Source: an uncultured Bacteroidales bacterium (GTDB taxonomy: Bacteria; Bacteroidota; Bacteroidia; Bacteroidales; Paludibacteraceae). Taken from it: a stretch of DNA of 5,281 nucleotides. A program made the translations under genes and the position numbers. The stretch lies in contig CALDPN010000009.1 in assembly GCA_937911235.1 (NCBI GenBank), positions 1 to 5,281 on the forward strand. Reading direction: 5' to 3'. Of the stretch, positions 1 through 5,203 are shown in pieces. Numbering within the stretch: position 1 is the first letter of the stretch; every line of letters starts with the position of its first letter. The notes under the pieces are model-generated. The model searched no databases. It worked only from the letters and a program-made list of their open reading frames with translations, and was not told where the DNA came from.

Positions 1-1
1 A

Positions 2-529
2 ACTGTAGGAGTAGGGCAGAGCGAAACCGCTGTTCACTCAATGGTAGATTTCTTCCTACTTATCCAACTTGCAGGCACAGGCGACGAGCTTCAAGGCATT
101 AAACGTGGCATTATGGAAATGGCAGACGGAATTATTATAAATAAAGCCGAAGGTGCAAACCTTGAAAAAGCAAAACTTGCTCAATGCCAGTTCCAAAACG
201 CACTTCACCTATTCCCTGCTCACGAAAGTGGTTGGGTTCCTAAAGTGCTTACTTGCTCAGCGTTTCACAAAATAGGCATAGAAGAAGTTTGGCAAATGAT
301 GGAAGAATACATTGCCTTTACAAAGAAGAATGGTTATTTCGACGTGAAACGCAAACTCCAAGCTAAATATTGGATGTATGAAACCATCGACGAAGCCCTA
401 CGCAACCACTTCTACAAAAATCCAGAAATAGAAGCACAGCTTTCAGACATGGAAATAAAAATCAGCAATGACGAGATAAGCTCATTCATTGCTGCCACAA
501 AACTTCTAGATTCTTACTTCAAGAAATAA
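2..529 (+). CDS. meaB: Methylmalonyl-CoA mutase-associated GTPase MeaB (ArgK family), C-terminal part
   Basis: The gene is cut by the left window edge. The open frame already runs at base 2, so the ATG at 41 is internal and not the start. 175 residues are visible of a family usually about 320-370 long. The first visible residues, TVGVGQSE, are the switch II (G3) region of the MeaB/ArgK G domain. NKAE at visible residues 47-50 is the G4 guanine-specificity motif and TCSA at 84-87 is G5. After about residue 110 comes a helical C-terminal arm typical of MeaB, used in dimerisation. Known for the family: a cytoplasmic G protein that gates cofactor loading of adenosylcobalamin-dependent methylmalonyl-CoA mutase and protects it from inactivation, in the succinate/propionate route. 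The P-loop lies outside the window. The gene ends 21 bp before a strong hairpin and converges with the antitoxin gene. Confidence 0.93.
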   Translation, partial: TVGVGQSETAVHSMVDFFLLIQLAGTGDELQGIKRGIMEMADGIIINKAEGANLEKAKLAQCQFQNALHLFPAHESGWVPKVLTCSAFHKIGIEEVWQMMEEYIAFTKKNGYFDVKRKLQAKYWMYETIDEALRNHFYKNPEIEAQLSDMEIKISNDEISSFIAATKLLDSYFKK

Positions 530-550
530 TCTATATCGCACAATATTTTA

Positions 551-581
551 AATGGTATGTCGGAAATTCCGACATACCATT
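551..581. terminator. Hairpin terminator between convergent genes
   Basis: A perfect inverted repeat: arms 551-564 and 568-581 (14 bp each) around a 3-nt centre, with GC pairs in the middle. On the + strand it is followed by ATTGTTTTA, a modest T tract, 22 bp after the meaB stop. On the - strand it lies 7 bp past the antitoxin stop, but the T tract there is only three bases. It probably ends meaB transcription and may serve both directions. Confidence 0.8.
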
Positions 582-587
582 ATTGTT

Positions 588-884
588 TTATATAGGCCTT
601 AACACTACAGCAAAGCCCATCGCAGCTGCAATTTTGTAAAGTGTAGAAACTGTTGGAACTGTTAAGCCACGTTCTACACGTGAAATATAACTTTTATCTG
701 CACCTATGCGAGCTGCAACTTCTGCTTGTGTTAGATGTGCTTTTTTGCGAGCATCTAATAATATCTGTGCATTATATTCTTCCCAAGCTTGTTCTATTGC
801 CTCAGCCCTTTTGGCACTACCAACTGCACCAAATTCTTTGGTAAGTTCAGCACTAATATCATATATTTCAGTCTTTTTGTTCAT
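588..884 (-). CDS. XRE-family helix-turn-helix antitoxin (HigA-like)
   Basis: A 98-residue protein. Residues 1-40 are a charged N-terminal helix region (ELTKEF, EAIEQAWEEY). Residues 41-93 form a Cro/C1-type HTH: LTQAEVAARIG (51-61) gives the first HTH helix and DKSYISRVERG (63-73) the recognition helix, followed by the P-T-V-S-T-L-Y-K-I-A-A-A-M-G helix that ends this family. Its start overlaps the end of the upstream toxin gene by 17 bp, so the two are co-translated from one mRNA. Known for the family: the antitoxin binds and neutralises the RelE/HigB-type toxin and represses their shared promoter. The inverted repeat at 1211-1232 is the likely operator. The toxin-first order matches HigBA systems. 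The exact partner specificity is inferred from context. Confidence 0.88.
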   Translation of the reverse strand: MNKKTEIYDISAELTKEFGAVGSAKRAEAIEQAWEEYNAQILLDARKKAHLTQAEVAARIGADKSYISRVERGLTVPTVSTLYKIAAAMGFAVVLRPI

Positions 885-1194
885 AATATTCTTCTTTTAA
901 ACGTATTGCTTTTTCTATCTCACTATTAGGAGTTTTCTGAGTTTTCTTTTTAAAACAATTTAGTAGTACAACTATCGTATCGCCATCGTATATAAATAAT
1001 AGTCGAAATTCATTATTACCATAGTTTACTCTAAATTCATAAATATCATCACGCAAATATTTTATGTAATGATAAGGAATTTTATCCTCTGTTTCAAACA
1101 ATAATAATGCTCGTAGTATTTTTGTTCGTTCCGATTCAGATAATTTCCCCATAAAATCGGAATAATACCGTTTAAAGGCAATTATCTTTTTCAT
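868..1194 (-). CDS. RelE/HigB-like toxin, Gp49-type
   Basis: I place the start at the ATG at 1194-1192 (MKKIIAFKRY), giving 108 residues. A further in-frame ATG at 1221 would extend it by nine residues, but the promoter -7 box at 1206-1199 lies inside that extension, so the shorter form is preferred. The C-terminal half carries the signature of the phage-derived Gp49-like/HigB group: IYEFRVNYGNNEFRLLF (51-67), a hydrophobic strand TIVVLLNCF (73-81), then KKKTQKTPNSEIEKAIRLK (82-100). Members of this RelE-superfamily group are typically ribosome-dependent mRNA endonucleases, with basic residues rather than a classical acid-base pair at the active site. Here Arg55, Arg64 and the Lys82-84 cluster are candidates. 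The downstream XRE gene is its antitoxin. Activity is inferred from family and gene arrangement. Confidence 0.87.
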   Translation of the reverse strand: MKKIIAFKRYYSDFMGKLSESERTKILRALLLFETEDKIPYHYIKYLRDDIYEFRVNYGNNEFRLLFIYDGDTIVVLLNCFKKKTQKTPNSEIEKAIRLKEEYYEQKD

Positions 1195-1198
1195 ACTG

Positions 1199-1229
1199 CA
1201 AAGGTAACAAAAGTTGTACACTTATACAA
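1199..1229 (-). promoter_or_regulatory. Promoter of the toxin-antitoxin operon
   Basis: Read on the - strand, TACCTTTG (1206-1199) matches the Bacteroidota -7 consensus TAnnTTTG exactly. A TTG (1229-1227) lies 20 bp upstream, the expected -33 position. The toxin ATG begins only 4 bp after the -7 box, so transcription should start at or within a few bases of the start codon, giving a leaderless or nearly leaderless mRNA. Confidence 0.7.
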
Positions 1230-1232
1230 CTT
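1211..1232. promoter_or_regulatory. Palindromic candidate operator of the toxin-antitoxin operon
   Basis: Perfect 8-bp inverted repeat AAGTTGTA (1211-1218) / TACAACTT (1225-1232) with a 6-bp spacer. It lies between the -33 and -7 elements and covers the -33 TTG. A dimeric HTH antitoxin bound here would block RNA polymerase, which is the normal autorepression arrangement for such operons. The assignment is by position and symmetry. Confidence 0.6.
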
Positions 1233-1362
1233 ACAGCAAAATAATTTTACTTTGTGTAAGAGTAATTTAACAAAACACACATAAAATTCTAATAAAATAA
1301 ATGAATCTAATTTTTCCATAATTACTAAGAATTAAGATTTATAGTTTAGTTAATTAACACAA
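1233..1362. other. Intergenic stretch with no recognised gene
   Basis: About 130 bp of very AT-rich sequence between the toxin-antitoxin promoter and the candidate small RNA. I see no convincing open frame, tRNA or rRNA fragment, and no exact TAnnTTTG box on the + strand. It ends in TTAATTAAC just past the candidate small RNA's 3' hairpin. Confidence 0.5.
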
Positions 1363-1438
1363 AAGTTGCTGTTTGTGGTATTAATCTTACATTCACAAAC
1401 ACAACTTCAAGACCTGTTCCCTTGTTGAGTTCAAGGGT
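1361..1438 (-). ncRNA. Candidate small structured RNA, unidentified
   Basis: A promoter on the - strand (1472-1443) predicts a transcript starting near 1438. The transcript would open with hairpin CCCTTG/CAAGGG (1437-1432 and 1424-1419, 7-nt loop). After a short linker comes a long hairpin with arms 1407-1394 and 1377-1363 (14 pairs with one bulged base, 16-nt loop), then TTTTG, which resembles an intrinsic terminator. The unit of about 75-78 nt has no credible open frame. It matches no RNA family I recognise (not tRNA, 6S-like or a known riboswitch). Alternatives are an attenuated leader or a remnant of a longer repeat. Promoter and hairpins are seen directly; the RNA itself is inferred. Confidence 0.35.
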
Positions 1439-1442
1439 GCTA

Positions 1443-1472
1443 CAAAAATAATAAATTCTATACAAAATACAA
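1443..1472 (-). promoter_or_regulatory. Promoter reading into the candidate small RNA
   Basis: On the - strand TATTTTTG (1450-1443) matches TAnnTTTG exactly. TTG at 1472-1470, part of a TTTTG run, lies 19 bp upstream, the usual Bacteroidota -33 spacing. No protein gene starts within 200 bp downstream; the next - strand gene is the toxin, which has its own promoter. Chance matches are possible in such AT-rich DNA. Confidence 0.5.
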
Positions 1473-1505
1473 AACCGCACCCAAAATAAAAAACTTTGAG
1501 TGCGG
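1471..1505 (-). terminator. Terminator of the Lrp/AsnC-family gene
   Basis: On the - strand CCGCAC (1505-1500) pairs with GTGCGG (1480-1475). After one mismatch, CAAA (1498-1495) pairs with TTTG (1485-1482), and a 9-nt loop closes the hairpin. TTTTG follows directly. It lies about 28 bp past the stop of the Lrp-like gene, as expected for an intrinsic terminator. Confidence 0.75.
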
Positions 1506-1533
1506 CGATGATATAAATTATAAATCTCTAATT

Positions 1534-2013
1534 TTACTCTTCCGTTGCCATGCCTTCTACTGGGATTTGGCGGCGGAAGGCTTCGCCTAGAGAAATAAGT
1601 GTTTCGGTAGAGGCAATACCTTGAATGTTTTGGATTTTGTCGTGGATTATGCTTAAGAAGTGTTTATTGTCTCTAGCATAAATTTTTACGTATAAGGCAA
1701 ACTTTCCTGTGGTATAGTGACATTCAACTACTTCTGGAATGCTTTTAAGACCATCTACCACATTTGTAAAGTCGTTTGCATCTTTAAGGAAAATACCCAT
1801 ATATGCACATGTGGTATAACCTACTTTCACAGGGTCTAGTGTAAATTCTGAACCTGTAATTACTCCCATACTAATAAGTTTTTGCACACGTTGATGAATA
1901 GCAGCACCTGAAACATTGCATTCACGTGCAACTTCAAGGAAAGGAGTTCTTGCATTTGAAGACACTAGCGCAAGTATCTTCTCGTCCAATTTATCTAATG
2001 TAATTTTTTCCAT
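1534..2013 (-). CDS. Lrp/AsnC-family transcriptional regulator
   Basis: 159 residues, normal for the family. Residues 5-55 form the N-terminal winged HTH: LDKLDEKILALVSSNARTPF, then VARECNVSGAAIHQRVQKL (28-46), in which SGAAIHQRVQKL is the recognition helix, then GVITG. A short linker (56-66) leads to the RAM ligand-binding/oligomerisation domain, about 68-147. This contains the HYTTGKFALYVKIYARD strand-turn (99-115), equivalent to the family's effector-binding G-x-(Y/F)-D segment, and GIASTETLISLGEAF near the end. Known for the family: octamer-forming regulators responding to amino acids. The ligand and targets cannot be told from sequence. It is transcribed alone from a good promoter, divergently from the Crp-like gene, which it could also control. 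The ATG is chosen because the family's usual start lies just before LDxxDxxIL. Confidence 0.93.
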   Translation of the reverse strand: MEKITLDKLDEKILALVSSNARTPFLEVARECNVSGAAIHQRVQKLISMGVITGSEFTLDPVKVGYTTCAYMGIFLKDANDFTNVVDGLKSIPEVVECHYTTGKFALYVKIYARDNKHFLSIIHDKIQNIQGIASTETLISLGEAFRRQIPVEGMATEE

Positions 2014-2068
2014 ATAAATAACTATAAATTCTACAGACCAAGTTATAATTGGCCATAATTTTCACATA

Positions 2069-2100
2069 CAAAGATATGATATTATCACAAAAAATGCAAA
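2069..2100 (-). promoter_or_regulatory. Promoter of the Lrp/AsnC-family gene
   Basis: Read on the - strand, TTTG (2100-2097) and TATCTTTG (2076-2069) are separated by 20 bp, matching the Bacteroidota -33/-7 consensus very well. The predicted transcription start, near 2064, leaves a leader of about 50 nt before the ATG at 2013. Confidence 0.75.
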
Positions 2101-2127
2101 AAATGCTATAATTTGAGAAAAATATTG

Positions 2128-2135
2128 TATTTTTG
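2128..2135 (+). promoter_or_regulatory. Candidate -7 element of the crp-pnuC-thiN operon
   Basis: TATTTTTG matches TAnnTTTG and lies 40 bp before the ATG at 2176. No TTG is found at the usual 19-21 bp upstream; the nearest (2113-2115) is only 12 bp away. The promoter may therefore be weak or depend on an activator, such as the Crp-like protein itself. Confidence 0.45.
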
Positions 2136-2175
2136 TGCCGAAAAACATATTTTCTAAACATAGATTTTGATTTTA

Positions 2176-2874
2176 ATGGCAAGCAGAAAAAAAATTTACA
2201 ACCCAAAACAAGTACTTGAAAACCTAGAACTTTGGCAATCTCTTACAAAAGAGGAACAAGTGTATCTTGAATCAAACATAGAATTTATAAGTTATAAAAA
2301 GAATTCTATTATATATTCAGATGGAGAAGAGCCAACAAAACTTCTTGGCGTATTGAGCGGGTTTGTAAAAATTAATAAGGAAGGAGTTGGCGTGCGCAGC
2401 CAAATAGTAAGAATTATAAAACCAAATGAACTTTTTGGTTATAGAGCTATGTTTGCTGGTGAGAGATACATTACCACTGCTTACGCTGTGGAGTCATGTG
2501 TTATTTTTGCAATTCCTAAAGAAGTAATCACAAAACTACTAAGCGAAAATGCCAAACTTGCATTTGAGTTTATTAGATTCTTGTCTATCGACCTTGGCAT
2601 TTCCGACTCTCGTGGCATTGTGCTTACACAAAAACACCTACGTGGCAGACTTGCAGAAACCATTCTTCACCTAAGAGACAATTATGGCACTCTAGAAGAT
2701 GGCGAAACATTGATACTAAACCTTTCGAGAGAAGACCTTGCAAGTTTATCTAATATGACTAATGCTATTAGAACACTATCTCAGTTTGCAACCGACGGAC
2801 TTGTAAGTGTAACAGGTAGAAGCATCAGAATTTTGGATTTAGACCTTCTTCGTAGAATTGCCAAATACGAATAA
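2176..2874 (+). CDS. Crp/Fnr-family transcriptional regulator
   Basis: 232 residues from the ATG at 2176. A TTG three codons earlier (2167) is less likely as start. Residues about 16-135 form the cyclic-nucleotide-binding-like beta-barrel (SLTKEEQVYLESN, IIYSDGEEPTKLLGVLSGFVKI, PNELFGYRAMF). A long dimerisation helix follows (125-150), then a Crp-type winged HTH at 153-225 (HLRGRLAETILHL, LSREDLASLSNMT, IRTLSQF, GLVSVTGRSIRIL). The barrel lacks the R-S-A phosphate-binding signature of cAMP-binding CRP, so cAMP is an unlikely ligand. There are no clustered N-terminal cysteines for an Fnr iron-sulphur centre. The HTH turn is two residues shorter than in E. coli CRP and FNR. It is followed after 2 bp by the transporter gene, so it probably regulates its own operon and possibly others. 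Confidence 0.92.
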   Translation: MASRKKIYNPKQVLENLELWQSLTKEEQVYLESNIEFISYKKNSIIYSDGEEPTKLLGVLSGFVKINKEGVGVRSQIVRIIKPNELFGYRAMFAGERYITTAYAVESCVIFAIPKEVITKLLSENAKLAFEFIRFLSIDLGISDSRGIVLTQKHLRGRLAETILHLRDNYGTLEDGETLILNLSREDLASLSNMTNAIRTLSQFATDGLVSVTGRSIRILDLDLLRRIAKYE

Positions 2875-2876
2875 TT

Positions 2877-3479
2877 ATGGATTTCTTAAGTGGCAACATA
2901 ATACAAATACTTGAGATAGCAGGCACGATATTAGGGTTAATATACCTTTATTACGAATATCGCGCGAGCTCATCTTTATGGATTGTAAATATAATTATGT
3001 CTGCCATTTACACATTAATATATTTCTCTGAAGGCATCTATGCATTGGGATGCTTAAGCATTTACAACATTCTTGCTGCCATTTATGGTATATTAGTTTG
3101 GAAATATTCTAAAACTTCTGAGCAAAAAGAACTGCCTATTACTAGCATTCCTAAAAAGGTACTAGTAAACTCCTCAATAGTAATGCTGCTTATTTCTGCA
3201 GTATTTATCTATGTTTTACATAAAATTTCAGACTCAGGAGATTTACTATACAACACACTAGATGGTCTTGCCTCTAGTGCAACCATTATTTCACTTTATT
3301 GGCTTGCCAAAAAATATAAAGAGCAATGGTTTGGTTGGATATTTGTAAATTTCATTAGTGTAGTGTTATATCTAATTACAGGTCTATACTTCACTGCTGG
3401 CTTATACCTTATTTATATAATAGTGGCTGTGGCTGGTTATAAGAAATGGACTCAACTTATGAACGATGCTAAAGCTTAA
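2877..3479 (+). CDS. pnuC: PnuC-family vitamin transporter, probably thiamine-type (PnuT)
   Basis: A 200-residue inner-membrane protein with about seven hydrophobic helices (roughly 8-28, 33-50, 55-76, 97-116, 124-145, 152-169, 171-188). PnuC-family marks are SSLWIVNI near helix 2 (32-39), LDGLASSATIISLYWLAKK (128-146), the WFGWIFVN segment (151-158) and a C-terminal GY-K-x-W (187-191). PnuC proteins are facilitators whose vitamin substrate is retained once a kinase phosphorylates it. Here the next gene, overlapping by 14 bp, is a thiamine pyrophosphokinase. The inferred substrate is therefore thiamine, as for Bacteroidota PnuT, rather than nicotinamide riboside. The start is fixed by the 2-bp gap after the regulator gene. 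No TPP riboswitch is seen upstream. Confidence 0.9.
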   Translation: MDFLSGNIIQILEIAGTILGLIYLYYEYRASSSLWIVNIIMSAIYTLIYFSEGIYALGCLSIYNILAAIYGILVWKYSKTSEQKELPITSIPKKVLVNSSIVMLLISAVFIYVLHKISDSGDLLYNTLDGLASSATIISLYWLAKKYKEQWFGWIFVNFISVVLYLITGLYFTAGLYLIYIIVAVAGYKKWTQLMNDAKA

Positions 3480-4080
3480 CGAAATAGAAGTTGTAATATT
3501 GGCCGAAGGAGAATTCCCTACTCACCCACTCCCTCTAAAGGTGCTAAATGAATGTGAAAAAGTGATTTGCTGCGACGGCGCTGCCAACACCTATATTAAT
3601 ATAGGTAAAATGCCAATGGCAACAATTGGCGATGGCGACTCTATAAATGAAGAGTTGAAAAGCAAACTACATTTCATACAGGTGGATGACCAAGAGACCA
3701 ACGACCTTACAAAAGCAATTAACCATGCAAAAGATTTAGGCTACAAAAATATTGCTATTCTAGGTGCTACTGGAAAAAGAGAATGCCACACTATAGGAAA
3801 CATTAGTCTGCTTATGGAATACAGAAAAATGGGACTAAATGTAATTATGCTTACCGACTACTGCAGCATTTTCCCTTGCAAAGATTATATTTCCATCAAC
3901 TCAAATGTAGGTCAACAAATTTCAATTATAAACTTCGGTGCTTGTAACCTAAAAAGCGAAGGTCTTAAATATCCTATCTACGATTTCACTGCCCTATGGC
4001 AAGGAACGCTTAATGAGTGTAGTTCAGAAAAGTGTAGCATAAAGGCTGATGGGGAGTTTTTGATTATACTAGATTATTAG
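3466..4080 (+). CDS. thiN: Thiamine pyrophosphokinase
   Basis: 204 residues, typical length. Catalyses ATP + thiamine to thiamine diphosphate + AMP in the cytoplasm. The N-terminal alpha/beta domain shows CDGAAN (36-41), the metal-binding IGDGDS (54-59), DQETNDLTKA (75-84, matching the family D-x-E-T-x-D-x-x-K-A) and GATGKR (100-105) leading to H-T-I-G-N-I (108-113). The C-terminal beta domain contains GLKYPIYD (166-173) and the W-Q-G-T-L-N motif (178-183), which belongs to the thiamine site (family G-T-S-N). Residue 107 is Cys where I expect Asp in the family's R-x-D-H motif. The start overlaps the transporter gene by 14 bp, indicating translational coupling. Together they form a thiamine salvage pair: entry by the facilitator, trapping by pyrophosphorylation. 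Confidence 0.92.
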   Translation: MLKLNEIEVVILAEGEFPTHPLPLKVLNECEKVICCDGAANTYINIGKMPMATIGDGDSINEELKSKLHFIQVDDQETNDLTKAINHAKDLGYKNIAILGATGKRECHTIGNISLLMEYRKMGLNVIMLTDYCSIFPCKDYISINSNVGQQISIINFGACNLKSEGLKYPIYDFTALWQGTLNECSSEKCSIKADGEFLIILDY

Positions 4081-4122
4081 TTAGGAGTTAGGAGTGAGGA
4101 GTGAGGAGTTAGGAGTGAGGAG
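4081..4122. repeat. Tandem heptanucleotide repeat, six copies of TKAGGAG
   Basis: Six contiguous 7-bp units: TTAGGAG, TTAGGAG, TGAGGAG, TGAGGAG, TTAGGAG, TGAGGAG. The array starts on the base after the kinase stop codon, with a degenerate tail to about 4130 and then GCGAAGCG. The units alternate only at position 2 (T/G). It resembles the short heptameric arrays found between genes in several bacterial groups. No terminator is evident here, so read-through toward the lipoprotein gene is possible. Confidence 0.85.
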
Positions 4123-4208
4123 TTGATGAGCGAAGCGAATAATTAGGAATTAAACCTTGGGATAGTAATATCGTCTAAGAGATATAAACAATTAAAATTT
4201 TATAAGTT

Positions 4209-4622
4209 ATGAAGAACATTATTTTATCAATTGTATTAGGTTTTATGTGTATGTCATGTTGTTCTAATAAATATACAGCTGCTAATATTTCTGGTGATTG
4301 GAAAATTGACAATGTATTTGGCACACAAATAAACTCTTCTGAAGAAGAAACTCCATTTATATCTTTCCAAAAAGAAGAAGCACGCTTCTATGGCACAACT
4401 GGTTGCAATAGTTTCTTTGGCGAGTTTAAAACCTTTGATAATAAAAATGCTATTATGCTAACAAATGTTGGTTCAACCAAAAAACTTTGTTCAGATATGA
4501 GAACAGAAGACGCTATCTTCTCTGCATTTTTCCAAGTATCAAGCGTAAACTACGACAACAACATTATGCAACTTAAAGATGCAAGCGGAAAAGTTGTAAT
4601 GGAGTTATCACCTATCAAATAA
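4209..4622 (+). CDS. META-domain (HslJ-like) lipoprotein
   Basis: 137 residues. A short signal peptide (KN, then hydrophobic 4-13) ends in CMSCC; Cys17 is the most likely lipidated residue in a relaxed Bacteroidota lipobox, with Cys18 the alternative. From about residue 27 it is a single META (DUF306) domain: ISGDWKIDNVFG at the start, FYGTTGCNSFFGEF (60-73) with the hallmark GCN-x-F-F-G, then STKKLC (89-94), and a C-terminal pair of strands to VVMEL. Cys66 and Cys94 occupy family-conserved positions. The protein should sit at the outer membrane or face the periplasm. Related HslJ proteins are linked to stress or antibiotic tolerance, but no enzymatic role is known, so function is open. No clear -7 box lies in 4123-4208, so it may be read from the upstream operon. 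Two terminators follow. Confidence 0.88.
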   Translation: MKNIILSIVLGFMCMSCCSNKYTAANISGDWKIDNVFGTQINSSEEETPFISFQKEEARFYGTTGCNSFFGEFKTFDNKNAIMLTNVGSTKKLCSDMRTEDAIFSAFFQVSSVNYDNNIMQLKDASGKVVMELSPIK

Positions 4623-4631
4623 TAATACAAA

Positions 4632-4654
4632 TATGTTACAAAACATACTTTTTT
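4632..4654 (+). terminator. First terminator after the lipoprotein gene
   Basis: TATGTT (4632-4637) pairs with AACATA (4642-4647) around a 4-nt loop, followed after one base by six T. It lies 9 bp after the stop. The stem is AT-rich and so weak alone, but the T tract is good and a stronger hairpin follows. Confidence 0.55.
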
Positions 4655-4676
4655 GAAAAATTTAAAAGTTAAATAT

Positions 4677-4707
4677 TGCACAGATTTTTTGAATCTGTGC
4701 ATTTTTT
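4677..4707 (+). terminator. Second, stronger terminator after the lipoprotein gene
   Basis: GCACAGATT (4678-4686) and AATCTGTGC (4692-4700) form a perfect 9-bp stem, 10 bp with the flanking T/A pair, around loop TTTTG, followed by six T (4702-4707). It insulates the bacterial genes on the left from the phage-like gene on the right. Confidence 0.85.
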
Positions 4708-4741
4708 GTATCAAAAATTAGAATAGTTGTAAATTTATAAT

Positions 4742-4749
4742 TATATTTG
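4742..4749 (+). promoter_or_regulatory. Candidate -7 element of the portal-like gene
   Basis: TATATTTG matches TAnnTTTG and ends 25 bp before the ATG at 4775. The nearest upstream TTG (4727-4729) is only 12 bp away instead of 19-21, so the -33 half is poor. It suggests the gene can be read by a Bacteroidota host polymerase. Confidence 0.45.
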
Positions 4750-4774
4750 CAGAAAATTTTAAATTCGAATAAAT

Positions 4775-5203
4775 ATGTCTAATTATAACGCTTTTCCTAA
4801 ACAACAGCTTTCAATGAAAAGCAAAACAAAAGCTTGGAGAAAAAAGTGTGTAGATTGGGCAGATAACAAAACTTTTTTAAGTTCTAATCTGGTTAGAAAC
4901 ACTGTTTGGCATAAACAAATTAATTATGATTTGCTTAACGGTAAAATTAATATGAGAGATATGCAGATGATCAGAAATCAAAATCCGCAGAAAAAGATAG
5001 CAAAGAAAAGTTCTTTCATTCCAGAAAAAATTCCTCATTACCCTATTATGAATAGTAAATTAAATGTTCTTAGAGGTGAGGAACTTGCTAGAATATTTGA
5101 TTATAGAGTTATTGTTACTAATCCAAACACTGTTACTGAGATTGAAGAAACTAAAAAGAGAAATCTTTTTATGGTGGTGCGATGGTACCTGACTCTAACT
5201 TGA
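4775..5203 (+). CDS. crAss-like phage portal protein, N-terminal part, interrupted
   Basis: The frame runs 142 codons, but only codons 1-134 (to 5176) look like the real protein. Recognisable crAss-like portal features are FPKQQLSMKSKTKAWRKKC (7-25), NLVRNTVWHKQINYDLLNG (38-56), FIPEKIPHYPIMNSKLNVL (81-99) continuing RGEE (100-103), and FDYRVIVTNPNTVTEIEE (108-125). The portal is the dodecameric ring through which DNA enters the capsid; family members are several hundred residues longer, so this is a fragment. Codons 135-142 (VRWYLTLT) do not continue the expected helix, and the frame stops. All eight arginines of codons 1-134 are AGA, unlike the mixed usage of the bacterial genes; the first CGA is at 5180, just beyond the suspected break. 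Family identity is recalled from memory of portal sequences, not searched. Confidence 0.72.
   Translation: MSNYNAFPKQQLSMKSKTKAWRKKCVDWADNKTFLSSNLVRNTVWHKQINYDLLNGKINMRDMQMIRNQNPQKKIAKKSSFIPEKIPHYPIMNSKLNVLRGEELARIFDYRVIVTNPNTVTEIEETKKRNLFMVVRWYLTLT

Noticed and set aside
653..900. Two overlapping + strand open frames (63 and 64 codons)
   Set aside because: They lie antisense to the XRE antitoxin gene, resemble no family and have no promoter; they are shadows of the real gene.
1195..1221. N-terminal extension of the toxin from the ATG at 1221
   Set aside because: It would place the exact -7 box and half of the palindrome inside the coding region; the family fold is complete from the ATG at 1194.
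2040..2175. TPP riboswitch upstream of the thiamine operon
   Set aside because: The conserved CTGAGA and ACCTGAT elements and the required pairing are absent.
1991..2206. A 71-codon - strand open frame across the lrp/crp intergenic region
   Set aside because: It covers both divergent promoters and the starts of two well-supported genes, and its translation is low-complexity and AT-driven.
2481..2663. A 60-codon - strand open frame inside the Crp-like gene
   Set aside because: Antisense to a clear family member, with no homology or start signals of its own.
4081..4122. CRISPR array
   Set aside because: Units are only 7 bp and directly contiguous, with no spacers.
5184..5200. GGTACCTGA resembling the second half of a TPP riboswitch
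   Set aside because: The rest of the conserved core does not follow and no CTGAGA element precedes it; the match is short and likely chance.
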